Below are positions 52,067 through 60,387 of a DNA stretch of 64,000 nt, one piece after another. This DNA comes from Candidatus Egerieimonas intestinavium (GTDB taxonomy: Bacteria > Bacillota > Clostridia > Lachnospirales > Lachnospiraceae), in the NCBI GenBank assembly GCA_018711815.1, contig DVHU01000008.1:1-64000 (forward strand), written 5' to 3'. The notes beneath the pieces were generated by a model. The model saw only the letters and a list, made by a program, of their open reading frames with translations, was not told the DNA's origin and searched no databases. Position 1 is the first letter of the stretch; each line of letters opens with the position of its first letter. A program made the position numbers and the translations under genes.

Positions 52067-54169
52067 CTAATACTTTTTCAGGGAAAATACCGCCACGGAC
52101 CTGGGCCGCATCACAAAGGTCCCGTCGATCCGCACTTCCTGCTCTTCCTCATAACAGTAACAGCCTTCGCCGTCCCCGTAGGTATTCACCCCCAGATACC
52201 AGAAACCGCTCTGACGGATGTCCGGCAGAGTTATGGTCACATTCTCCCAGTAGGCGTTCACCGCCAGATACACGGCGTCGTCCCTGCCCCTTCTCTTGTC
52301 GTAGCCCGCAAAGCAGGTGGCGAAGGTTCCCACGTTTTCCGGCAATCCTGTTTTATTTCCCCAGATATCGTAGTTGCACAGGGGCTCCATCCCACAGACC
52401 GCCTCCGGCAGCTGTTTTCGGATAATGGGGTGCCGCTGCCGGTAGCCGATCATAAAGCGGAAAAAGGCAAAAAGCTCCCGGTTCTTTTCCAGCAGGCTCC
52501 AGTCCAGCCAGGAAATCTCGTTGTCCTGACAGTACCCGTTATTATTTCCAAACTGAGTGTTGCCAAATTCATCCCCCGCCAGGAACATGGGCGTTCCCCG
52601 GCTGCACATCAGCACCGCGCAGGCGTTGCGGATCATCCGGTAGCGCAAAGCCAAAACCTCGGGATTTTCTGTCTCCCCCTCCTCCCCGCAGTTCCAGCTG
52701 CGGTTGTCGTTGGCCCCGTCCGTATTGCCCCAGCCATTGATCTCATTGTGCTTGTCATTGTAGGCGTAGAGATCATACATGGTAAATCCGTCGTGGCAGG
52801 TGAGAAAATTGACGCAGGAATCGTAACCGGCATAAGCCCCCTTTCCGTAGAGGTCTACGCTGCCGGCAATACTCTGGGCTGCCCGGGAGGCCTCCCAGAA
52901 GTCTCCTTTCAGATAGCTCCTCAAGGCGTCCCGGTATCTTCCGTTCCACTCCGCCCATCTTCTGTTGGCGGGGAAGCTGCCCACCTGGTACATCCCTCCC
53001 GCATCCCAGGCCTCCGCGATAAGCTTGACATTGCTCAGCACCGGATCGTCCGCCAGACTCTCCAGGAGAGGCGGGTTATTCATGGGGGAGCCATCCTCGT
53101 TTCTTCCCAGGATGCTGGCCAGGTCAAAGCGAAAGCCGTCCACCCGGTACTCCACCGTCCAGTACCGCAGACACTCCAGAATCATCTGCCTGACAATGGG
53201 ATGGTTGCAGTTCAGGGTGTTGCCGCAGCCGCTGAAATTGTAGTAATCCCCCTGGGGAGTCAGCATATAGTAGACCCGATTGTCAAAGCCCTTGAAGCAG
53301 AAGGAGGGACCCTGCTCATTACCCTCCGCCGTGTGGTTAAACACCACGTCCAGGATAACCTCAATGCCATTTTCATGGAGCTCCCGTATGAGCTCCTTTA
53401 AGGCCGTTCCCTCCCGGTTGTACTCGTCAGCGGCCGCGTAGCTGGTATTTGGCGAGAAAAAGCTTACCGTGTTATAGCCCCAGTAATCCAGAAGCTTCCG
53501 GCCCCCTATCTCCCGGGAGTTCATGGTCTCGTCAAACTCAAAGATGGGCATCAGCTCCACCGCGTTGACTCCCAGCTCCTTCAGATAAGGGATTTTCTCC
53601 TTAAGGCCCTCAAAGGTTCCCCCGTGCCGGACGCCGGAGGAAGGGTGGCGGGTAAATCCCCGCACATGAAGCTCATAGATCACCAGGTCGCTCATCTCCC
53701 GGGAGGACTGAGGCATATCTCCCCAGTCAAAGGTATCCCGGACCACCCTGGCGTGGTAGCAGCCCTTGTTGCGCTCTCCCCAGACACTCTGGCCGGCCAC
53801 CGCCCGGGCATAGGGATCCAGCAGGATGCTTCTCTTATCAAAGCGAAGCCCTTCCTCCGGCCGGAAGGGACCGTCCACCCGGTAGGCGTACTCGAATTCC
53901 TCCGCCTTCAGCCCAAACACAAACATGGAGTAGACGTCCCCGATTTTGTACGCCTCCGGAAAAGGCAGCACCGCATAGGGCTCCTCCTGATCCCTGTGGA
54001 ACAGCAGCAGCTGGCAGCTGGTACCCTCGTGGGTGTGTACGGTGAAATTTACGCCCATATGCAGGGCCATGGCCCCGTTAACCTGAAACATGCCGGGCCG
54101 CACCGGAAAACCTGCGATCTCCCCCCGGGGCGTAAACCAGGAGGGATCCTTCCAAGTATCTCTTTCCAT
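52067..54169 (-). CDS. glgX: Glycogen debranching enzyme / isoamylase-type glycosidase
   Basis: 700 residues. An N-terminal early-set domain (about 15-140) precedes a GH13 barrel. Catalytic pieces are YRVDGFRFDLAS (nucleophile Asp), LIAEAWDAGGMYQ (acid Glu) and LTCHDGFTMYDLYAY (third Asp region); a small beta domain ends the protein. It hydrolyses alpha-1,6 branches in glycogen or imported alpha-glucans. No other glycogen gene is nearby. Confidence 0.9.
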   Translation of the reverse strand: MERDTWKDPSWFTPRGEIAGFPVRPGMFQVNGAMALHMGVNFTVHTHEGTSCQLLLFHRDQEEPYAVLPFPEAYKIGDVYSMFVFGLKAEEFEYAYRVDGPFRPEEGLRFDKRSILLDPYARAVAGQSVWGERNKGCYHARVVRDTFDWGDMPQSSREMSDLVIYELHVRGFTRHPSSGVRHGGTFEGLKEKIPYLKELGVNAVELMPIFEFDETMNSREIGGRKLLDYWGYNTVSFFSPNTSYAAADEYNREGTALKELIRELHENGIEVILDVVFNHTAEGNEQGPSFCFKGFDNRVYYMLTPQGDYYNFSGCGNTLNCNHPIVRQMILECLRYWTVEYRVDGFRFDLASILGRNEDGSPMNNPPLLESLADDPVLSNVKLIAEAWDAGGMYQVGSFPANRRWAEWNGRYRDALRSYLKGDFWEASRAAQSIAGSVDLYGKGAYAGYDSCVNFLTCHDGFTMYDLYAYNDKHNEINGWGNTDGANDNRSWNCGEEGETENPEVLALRYRMIRNACAVLMCSRGTPMFLAGDEFGNTQFGNNNGYCQDNEISWLDWSLLEKNRELFAFFRFMIGYRQRHPIIRKQLPEAVCGMEPLCNYDIWGNKTGLPENVGTFATCFAGYDKRRGRDDAVYLAVNAYWENVTITLPDIRQSGFWYLGVNTYGDGEGCYCYEEEQEVRIDGTFVMRPRSVAVFSLKKY

Positions 54170-54553
54170 AATTTCTACCCTTTCTTTATGTATAATTGCA
54201 GAGAACCGATTGCCCGATTTCTGTGCTTATTGATGGTGAAGCTTTTGACCAAATTGAGCTGCTCCATGAAGCTTTTTCTTCAGATCCATTGTTTATTTTC
54301 CCTTTCCTGTCCCCGACTTTTTTCTCCCATTCTAAAGATTTGAGGCATTTTCAAAACTTTCAGTTTGAGAAAGCTCAATGATTGTATTGTTAAAAATGAA
54401 GAGATCACTATATATAACCATTGCACCAGGTTCTTTCTCAAACGTCCGGCAACTGGTACAACCTCTCTTGGTTCCCTGGGTAAGTATATTAGCGTTGGCA
54501 AACTAGTTTATTGTTAATACACACTCTGGGGCAGCAGGCCAAGGGAAATTGTT
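54170..54553. other. AT-rich gap without a supported gene
   Basis: 384 nt of low-GC sequence between glgX and the first lipoprotein. Short open frames exist on both strands but none has a ribosome site or a recognisable product. The stretch 54521-54540 shares GCCTGCTGCCCCAG (minus strand) with the remnant at 58170-58285. It is probably decayed accessory DNA. Confidence 0.6.
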
Positions 54554-55252
54554 TTACTGGTCAATTTTGTCTATAGACATAGAAGGGATAGTGATGGTTC
54601 CGCCCATGGTTGATTTGTAGCTAATCAGACCAAGGGACGTGCCATATACAGTAATTAAATCGTCCTCTAAAACTCTGGAAGATACAATAGAACTACTGTA
54701 TTGTCCCAAAAGAATGGTATCATAATCTTTGTTTACAGCTAAGCGGATTTGCACAGTGGAACCACCTTCAATCACTTGGACAACTTTTCCGTAAAATTTA
54801 ACCTTTTTCCCGACAAAATCATCAGGCGTCCGCGCAAGTTGGTCATACGTTATGCCTGTTTCATATCCTTTAGCTTCTTCGGCAGCACGAGCTGCTTCTG
54901 CTTCGGCAGCGGCAGCAGCGGCGGCGGCTTCCTCTTCAGCTTTCTTTTGCGCCTCAGCCTCTTCGATTGCCCGCTTTTCCTGTTCCGCTTTTGCTTTTTC
55001 AGCTTCTGCCTGAGCTGCGGTCATCTCCTCAAAAGGTTTCATTTTTTCTTTGTACGCATCATATTCGGCTTGCAAACTTCCTAAGGATTCCTCCATAGCG
55101 GAAAGTTCTTCTTTGGTGGAATCGAGTTCTTCCTGGACAGATTCCGCTTTTGCTACAACGTCATCATAATCACTTTGTTTTACGCCTCCACATCCGGATA
55201 ATGACATTACAAGTCCAGTGCTCAGTAATACAGTGATAACTTTCTTTTTCAT
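54554..55252 (-). CDS. Lipoprotein with long coiled coil and C-terminal OB-like domain
   Basis: 232 residues. Lipoprotein signal with lipobox LSGC, then a coiled coil from about residue 30 to 130 that becomes an Ala/Glu run (EEEAAAAAAAAEAEAARAAE), then a 90-residue beta-rich domain (KVKFYGKVVQVIEGGSTVQI) of the type found in OB-fold lipoproteins. No activity known. Start ATG 55252 follows AAGGGGGA. It is in an AT-rich accessory patch and probably came in by transfer. Confidence 0.75.
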   Translation of the reverse strand: MKKKVITVLLSTGLVMSLSGCGGVKQSDYDDVVAKAESVQEELDSTKEELSAMEESLGSLQAEYDAYKEKMKPFEEMTAAQAEAEKAKAEQEKRAIEEAEAQKKAEEEAAAAAAAAEAEAARAAEEAKGYETGITYDQLARTPDDFVGKKVKFYGKVVQVIEGGSTVQIRLAVNKDYDTILLGQYSSSIVSSRVLEDDLITVYGTSLGLISYKSTMGGTITIPSMSIDKIDQ

Positions 55253-55402
55253 TTGTAAATCCCCCTTGTTGAATTGGTATTTATTAAATCGCCATCCATA
55301 GCGGTTTAACCGTTGACATTAAAATTTTCTCTTCAGCTCCACAACTTTACCTAAAATCTTAACGGTTTTTCCGTAATTTCTTTATTTGAGAACTCAAAGG
55401 GC

Positions 55403-55777
55403 TCATAGCTTGAGAACCGACGTCACTGTCAGCGGATTGTCCTGAGTATCACTCTCTTCGTATGTAAAAGAAATCAGATCCCCTTCTTCCAAATCCTTGA
55501 CCGCGGAAAACAACATGGGGGAAGAGCAGTCCAGCGCCAGTATCTCAGCGCTAAAAGTATCTCTGTACTCATCGGAAACCTCCACTGCTACACTGAGCTT
55601 TCTGTCCCCAACTTCCAGCACGGTGCCTTCAGCGCGCGGCCGATTTCCAGGACCGACCATCGGGAGTTCAGAAACCTCCGGGGGCACGTCATTCTCCAAA
55701 TCCTTGCAGGAGCAGGCCGTCAGTAGCGCGCTCAAAATCACGCAGGAGCAGCCTACAATTACTTTCTTCTTCGTCAC
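55403..55777 (-). CDS. Small lipoprotein, unknown function
   Basis: 124 residues. The signal ends in LLTAC, a lipobox, with a further Cys-Lys-Asp after it. The mature part, about 100 residues, has a beta-rich pattern (EGTVLEVGDRKLSVAVEV, GDLISFTYEES) like a small OB-fold. It resembles the C-terminal domain of the neighbouring lipoprotein only in general style. No match recognised. Confidence 0.65.
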   Translation of the reverse strand: MTKKKVIVGCSCVILSALLTACSCKDLENDVPPEVSELPMVGPGNRPRAEGTVLEVGDRKLSVAVEVSDEYRDTFSAEILALDCSSPMLFSAVKDLEEGDLISFTYEESDTQDNPLTVTSVLKL

Positions 55778-55910
55778 CCTCGTTTTCTCCTTGGAATATA
55801 TTCAGCAGCACTCTTTCTGCACTAAAATTTTGTTAACTATTATTGCCCACATCCATATTATAAACTAAATTTCAGCTAAAAGCCATTGATTGTAAGCACT
55901 CTTTTCACTT

Positions 55911-56712
55911 TCAACCATCTATTCTGCATCTGATTTCATAATAGGGCTCCGAGTAGGCATAATTTTCCGAGAAATAATCCGTCTCTATGGCAGTGAAACG
56001 GTCTGCGCTTTTCAGATACGGCCTAAATAGCTCCGGCGCGGCAGAGATATCGCTTTGGCTGCGTTTTAAGCAATATTGATTGCCGGCGGGAACGCAGAGG
56101 ATATTTTTTACTCTCTCTTAATGCTTCTGTGCCAGTTAAAATATCCGTTCCCACATACTGCTCCGCCCGGTTGCCCTGATATCTGGCGATCAGACTGATA
56201 TCATACCCTGTTTTGTATCCCTTGGCATATACCTCATTTAACAGCCGGATAACAATATTGCGGAAGGCCGGCTCTGTCTGGGTTCCCCTATAGGGTAAGA
56301 GATAATAGATTTTCTCCGGGAGGAAGGCGGAAACAATCCTGTCCTCCCTGCACTGCTTAGCACGGAGCATGTCCTGCTCTATGGCGTCAAAGTGTCTCAT
56401 TTTATTTTTTATGGCCTCTATTTTTGCATGTGCGGCCCTGCGGCCATGATCAATGAGGGCGGCATAGTCAATGGCGTCTCCCGAATCGGAGAAATACTGA
56501 TTGAAGTTTTTCAGCGGAATGTCCAGTTCGGCGCAGTACTGTATAGCTTCCACGACCCGGATCTGCGAAAGCGCGTAATAGCGATATCTGCTCTCCGGAT
56601 CAATATAGGCAGGTTTGAGAATTCCGATTTTGTCATAATATCTCAAGGATTGAATATGGACATTTGTTATTTTCGCCAACACCCCAATGGGAATCAATTC
56701 TTGTTTTTGCAT
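55911..56712 (-). pseudogene. MerR-family regulator with a frameshift in the effector domain
   Basis: Start ATG 56712 with GAGGTG upstream. The N-terminal MerR domain (PIGVLAKITNVHIQSLRYYD) and coiled coil are intact. At an A-run on the minus strand (56109-56104, six bases) the frame is lost: the direct frame ends at 56023 after an unrelated tail. The +1 frame continues as KNILCVPAGNQYCLKRSQSD and on to a stop at 55911, completing a GyrI-like effector domain. Either the gene is recently broken, or the run is slippery or phase-variable. It controls the divergent MATE gene by position. Confidence 0.75.
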
Positions 56713-56723
56713 ATCTTCACCTC

Positions 56724-56754
56724 TTGACTCTCCTATTGTATTAGAGTTTATACT
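56724..56754 (+). promoter_or_regulatory. MerR-type promoter of the MATE gene
   Basis: -35 TTGACT (56724-56729) and -10 TATACT (56749-56754) are 19 bp apart, the stretched spacer typical of MerR-activated promoters. The spacer carries an ACTCT...AGAGT dyad where the regulator would sit. Confidence 0.72.
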
Positions 56755-56790
56755 AAATGAATACGAGTAAAAATGCAAGGAGTACCTATA

Positions 56791-58152
56791 ATGAATTTGC
56801 TAACCGAAAAAACAAGTAAATTATTTAGAAGATATCTGATTCCGTCACTGCTGTCGGCGGCGGCCATCTCCATCTTTCAGCTTGTGGATACCATCGCCGT
56901 GGGCCAGGGAGTGGGCTCCGACGGTGTGGCAGCCTTGGCCATTGTCACGCCCCTGTTTGGCGTGTCCTCATTTCTGGGCCTTTTCATGGGGATTGGCGGA
57001 TCTATACATATGGGAATTGCCGAAGGGGAAGGGAATAGAGAAAAGTATTCTGCAAATTTTACCATTTCCCTGGTACTGATGGGAGCCTTCTCACTGCTGC
57101 TCTGGCTGAGTTTCCTCTTGCTTTCTGAACCTATTTATCTGTTTCTGGGGGCCAACGAGCGCTTGATGCCCCTGGTAAGGGAATACGGAAACTGGATCAC
57201 CGGCTGCTTTCCCCTATTCTTTTTCTCCATTTATCTCGGGTGTATTGTCCGGGCGGACGGGGCGCCGAATGTCGCCTTATGGGCAGTTATCCTCAGCGGA
57301 TTATTTAACGTCCTGGGGGATTACCTGCTGGTATTTCCCTTCAGAGTGGGAACCGGTATGGCCGGCGCTGCCATTGCGACCGTTTTGGGAAATGCTGTTC
57401 AGGTTGTCATTTACGTGGGATATCTTCTCAGCAAGAAATGCCGCCTGAGATTGACCAAGCCCCATCACTGGCTGCGGGGCTTCAGAAAAATAATTGCCGC
57501 AGGCTTCAGCGCAGGCCTCGTGGATATCGCGTATATTTCGCTGACTGTCCTGTTAAACAACCAGGTTTTACAGTACGGAAATGAAACCGTGCTGGCTGTA
57601 TTCGGCGTTGCCTACACCTGTATTTCCATTTTTCAAAGGATATATGACGGTGTGGGGCAGGCAGTCCAGCCGATTATCTCCACCAATTACGGGGGCGGTC
57701 AATATAGCCGGATAGTCGAGCTGTTCCGCTATTCTGTTGCTGCTGAAATCCTTTTAAGCCTTGTGTTTACCTTAACCGGCGTACTGTTCCCGAAACAGAT
57801 AACCATGCTTTTTATGGAGACCACGCCGGAAATATTGGAAATTGCCCCCTCCATCATCCGTCCGGTTTTCTTCTCCATTTTGTTTGCCGGAATAGGCCAT
57901 TTTGCCGTCTATTATCTGCAGTCTATCATGAAACCCATATTGGCGACGATAATCGCCATGCTGAGGGGGATCATTTTGACGGGTATACTGGTTGTGGCGC
58001 TTCCCTATATCTGGGCACTGCAGGGCATATGGGCCGGACTCATCCTTGCGGAGTTTCTCACGGTACTCGTCGCCGTGTACTGGTTTTCGGCCACGGCAAA
58101 GCAGCTGGCCCGTCAGCAGAAAAAGCGCGCGCCTCAGTCTGTAAGAAACTAA
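56791..58152 (+). CDS. MATE-family multidrug efflux transporter
   Basis: 453 residues from ATG 56791 (AAGGAG upstream). Twelve helices; MATE features are FQLVDTIAVGQGVGSDGVAA near the start, FRVGTGMAGAAIATVLGNAV, and QPIISTNYGGGQYSR in the second half. These proteins export cationic drugs or metabolites using Na+ or H+ gradients. It is divergent from the damaged MerR gene, whose operator it shares. If the MerR regulator is lost, expression of the pump may be altered. Confidence 0.92.
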   Translation: MNLLTEKTSKLFRRYLIPSLLSAAAISIFQLVDTIAVGQGVGSDGVAALAIVTPLFGVSSFLGLFMGIGGSIHMGIAEGEGNREKYSANFTISLVLMGAFSLLLWLSFLLLSEPIYLFLGANERLMPLVREYGNWITGCFPLFFFSIYLGCIVRADGAPNVALWAVILSGLFNVLGDYLLVFPFRVGTGMAGAAIATVLGNAVQVVIYVGYLLSKKCRLRLTKPHHWLRGFRKIIAAGFSAGLVDIAYISLTVLLNNQVLQYGNETVLAVFGVAYTCISIFQRIYDGVGQAVQPIISTNYGGGQYSRIVELFRYSVAAEILLSLVFTLTGVLFPKQITMLFMETTPEILEIAPSIIRPVFFSILFAGIGHFAVYYLQSIMKPILATIIAMLRGIILTGILVVALPYIWALQGIWAGLILAEFLTVLVAVYWFSATAKQLARQQKKRAPQSVRN

Positions 58153-58155
58153 TTG

Positions 58156-58184
58156 GCGCTGGTTCTAAACTATTGAACCAGCGC
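58156..58184. terminator. Hairpin after the MATE gene
   Basis: GCGCTGGTTC (58156-58165) and GAACCAGCGC (58175-58184) with a 9-nt loop, just after the MATE stop; no T-run follows. Confidence 0.5.
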
Positions 58185-58285
58185 ATACTGATACGCAGAC
58201 TCCTGGGGCAGCAGGCTGTTCAGCATCCAAAGAGTCCTCCTGGACATCTCCTCCAGGGCCTCCTCCGTCTCTGCCCACACTACAA
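58170..58285 (-). pseudogene. Possible C-terminal gene remnant
   Basis: Minus strand reads IKVVVWAETEEALEEMSRRT then LWMLNSLLPQESAYQYALVQ and a stop at 58170. The codon pattern looks like real protein but there is no start or ribosome site: it begins inside the toxin stop. The product is not recognised. Confidence 0.35.
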
Positions 58286-58287
58286 CT

Positions 58288-58542
58288 TTAATACCTGTTA
58301 TATATCTCCCCGCGGTTCCCGGCATCTATAACATATACTGTCAATATGCCATGGTCTACGCTATAAACAATTCTGTAGCTTCCAACACGGAGCCGCAAAA
58401 GGTCATTATGTCCTTTTAATTTCTTTATGTCCTCGCCATTTGGTAGCTTTTCTATTTCAGACACAACTCGCCGGCGCTCATTTGCCGGAAGCTTGTCAAT
58501 AAATTTTTTTGCTTTCTTTTTGATGATAATTTTATACATCAA
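58288..58542 (-). CDS. RelE/ParE-type toxin
   Basis: 84 residues. It begins YKIIIKKKAKKFIDKLPANE and contains LKGHNDLLRLRVGSYRIVYSVD, the RelE/ParE fold pattern with basic surface. RelE members cleave mRNA at the ribosome; ParE members poison gyrase; which applies is not clear. Its start overlaps the preceding gene by four bases, so translation is coupled to it. Confidence 0.85.
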   Translation of the reverse strand: MMYKIIIKKKAKKFIDKLPANERRRVVSEIEKLPNGEDIKKLKGHNDLLRLRVGSYRIVYSVDHGILTVYVIDAGNRGEIYNRY

Positions 58543-58751
58543 TCAAGCCCCCATTCCTTCAGACAATCTTCTAAAGGTATTCCTTCTTTGTCTTCGTCTG
58601 GGGCATTTTCGTAGCTTTCTACCATTCTTTCACAAAAAATATCGTCCGTCTCTTCATCAGCCGCCACACCCTGAACATACGCTAGCACATAGCCCATTTT
58701 ATAATCCGGGATATTATCTAGTAACTGTATAATTTGCTCTTTGTTACTCAT
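58539..58751 (-). CDS. Small acidic protein, probable antitoxin-linked component
   Basis: 70 residues, strongly acidic at the C-terminal half (AADEETDDIFCERMVESYEN), with an N-terminal helical part (EQIIQLLDNIPDYKMGYVLAYVQG). It overlaps both neighbours, the RHH gene (8 nt) and the toxin gene (4 nt), so all three are translated together. The acidic tail could neutralise the basic toxin. Not a family I can name. Confidence 0.6.
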   Translation of the reverse strand: MSNKEQIIQLLDNIPDYKMGYVLAYVQGVAADEETDDIFCERMVESYENAPDEDKEGIPLEDCLKEWGLD

Positions 58752-58932
58752 TTTTCAACATCTCCTTTTCTATTTTTTCATTGACTGCGGAAATAATAAA
58801 ACTATTCAGGCTTTCCGCCCCAGTAGACAAAATTTTTTCTTTGGTTCCTTTTGGAAATCTGGTCAAAATTTTATCATATCTTTCTTTTTCAAATTTTGCC
58901 GTTGCTCTCTTTTGCGCTTCTGATACCGGCAT
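58744..58932 (-). CDS. Ribbon-helix-helix DNA-binding protein (antitoxin-like)
   Basis: 62 residues from ATG 58932 (AAGGTGGTG upstream). MPVSEAQKRATAKFEKERYD with ILTRFPKGTKEKI and INSFI-type helix (LNSFIISAVNEKIEKEM) is the pattern of RHH proteins of the Arc/CopG kind found in toxin-antitoxin operons. It probably binds the operon promoter, where TATA-rich dyads surround the -10. Confidence 0.8.
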   Translation of the reverse strand: MPVSEAQKRATAKFEKERYDKILTRFPKGTKEKILSTGAESLNSFIISAVNEKIEKEMLKNE

Positions 58933-58970
58933 AAAAAACACCACCTTTTTCTATATCGTATCTATATATT

Positions 58971-58999
58971 ATGATAGCGTTATATCTTGATTTTGTCAA
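58971..58999 (-). promoter_or_regulatory. Promoter of the toxin-antitoxin operon
   Basis: Minus strand: consensus -35 TTGACA (58999-58994), 17-nt spacer, -10 TATCAT (58976-58971), surrounded by ATATA-rich partial dyads. Confidence 0.7.
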
Positions 59000-59301
59000 T
59001 GATGTCTTCTATATATAGTAGCTTTATATGAATTGCATATCAAGATAAAGAAAATCGAACCACAAGAAGGAGAGAAGTAAACATTATGATAAACTGGAAC
59101 AAATGGAAATTGAATCTATAGCAGATTAGAGGAAATCAAAAAATCCCCTAATTTTCCGAGTTATGGTTGAGACAGTAAAAAAGCCTGTAAACAAGCAATT
59201 TTAAGTCACTTTTTTGTAAGTTGTTTGTGTGGGTTGTTTGTAAACTGCCGACAAAATATCATATCATTTCACCCTTTTTTCGCTCCAACTTCCGAAACTT
59301 A
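59000..59301. other. AT-rich gap, no gene
   Basis: About 300 nt with no supported gene. A ribosome-like AAGGAGAG is followed by an 11-codon open frame (59087 on), likely a decayed fragment. Several TTGTTTGT-rich direct repeats lie near 59210-59250. Confidence 0.5.
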
Positions 59302-59336
59302 AAAAGTGCCGCAAACCCAGTGTTTACGGCACTTTT
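59302..59336 (-). terminator. Terminator of the GGGtGRT operon
   Basis: AAAAGTGCCG (59302-59311) pairs with CGGCACTTTT (59327-59336); the minus strand ends in TTTTTAAG. Confidence 0.85.
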
Positions 59337-59359
59337 CCTATCGCTTGAACAATCTTTAT

Positions 59360-60370
59360 TTAGAACTTGCCTTCCTTAGCTGCCTCCTCAATGGCTACAG
59401 CTACGGCCACGGTCATTCCAACCATGGGGTTGTTTCCTGCGCCGATCAGACCCATCATCTCTACGTGAGCCGGAACGGAGGAGGAACCTGCGAACTGAGC
59501 GTCGGAGTGCATACGTCCCAGGGTATCGGTCATTCCGTAGGAAGCCGGACCTGCCGCCATGTTGTCGGGATGCAGGGTACGTCCGGTACCGCCGCCGGAA
59601 GCAACGGAGAAGTACTTCTTACCTGCCTCGATGCGCTCCTTCTTGTAGGTACCTGCAACAGGATGCTGAAAACGGGTGGGGTTGGTGGAGTTTCCGGTGA
59701 TGGAAACGTCTACGTTCTCCTTCCACATGATGGCAACGCCCTCGCGAACGTCGTTGGCGCCGTAGCAGTTAACCTTAGCACGGGGTCCGTCGGAGTAAGC
59801 CTTGCGGAATACCTCCTTCAGCTCGCCGGTGAAGTAATCGTACTGGGTCTCCACATAGGTGAAGCCGTTGATGCGGGCGATAATCTGAGCAGCGTCCTTT
59901 CCAAGACCGTTCAGGATAACGCGCAGAGGTTTCTGACGAACCTTGTTGGCCTTCTCAGCGATACCGATGGCGCCCTCAGCGGCGGCGAAGGACTCGTGGC
60001 CTGCCAGGAATGCGAAGCAGTCGGTATCCTCCTCCAGCAGCATCTTGCCCAGGTTTCCATGGCCCAGCCCTACCTTACGCTGGTCAGCTACGGAACCGGG
60101 GATACAGAAAGCCTGAAGTCCCTCTCCGATGGCAGCGGCAGCGTCGGCAGCCTTCTTGCAGCCCTTCTTGATGGCGATGGCTGCGCCTACGATATAAGCC
60201 CAGCAGGCATTCTCAAAGCAGATGGGCTGGATGCCCTTCACCTGATCGTACACGTTCAGGCCTGCGTCCTTGGTGATCTTCTCAGCTTCTTCCAGGGAAG
60301 CAATTCCATAGCTATTTAAAACTGCATTAATTTTATCAATACGTCTCTCATAAGATTCAAATAAAGCCAT
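59360..60370 (-). CDS. GGGtGRT protein
   Basis: 336 residues. The name-giving motif GGGTGRT is at residues 259-265, followed by LHPDNMAAGPASYGMTD. Glycine-rich and with few charged patches, it may bind a nucleotide or cofactor, but no function has been shown for the family. It follows the NifU-like gene by 17 nt, and the two are commonly paired in Clostridia. Start ATG 60370 follows GAGGAGG-type sequence. Well conserved, so likely important in anaerobic metabolism. Confidence 0.9.
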   Translation of the reverse strand: MALFESYERRIDKINAVLNSYGIASLEEAEKITKDAGLNVYDQVKGIQPICFENACWAYIVGAAIAIKKGCKKAADAAAAIGEGLQAFCIPGSVADQRKVGLGHGNLGKMLLEEDTDCFAFLAGHESFAAAEGAIGIAEKANKVRQKPLRVILNGLGKDAAQIIARINGFTYVETQYDYFTGELKEVFRKAYSDGPRAKVNCYGANDVREGVAIMWKENVDVSITGNSTNPTRFQHPVAGTYKKERIEAGKKYFSVASGGGTGRTLHPDNMAAGPASYGMTDTLGRMHSDAQFAGSSSVPAHVEMMGLIGAGNNPMVGMTVAVAVAIEEAAKEGKF

Positions 60371-60387
60371 TTCCCTTACCTCCTCAA

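Noticed and set aside
54196-54381. 61-codon plus-strand frame in the AT-rich gap
   Set aside because: No ribosome site and no recognisable product.
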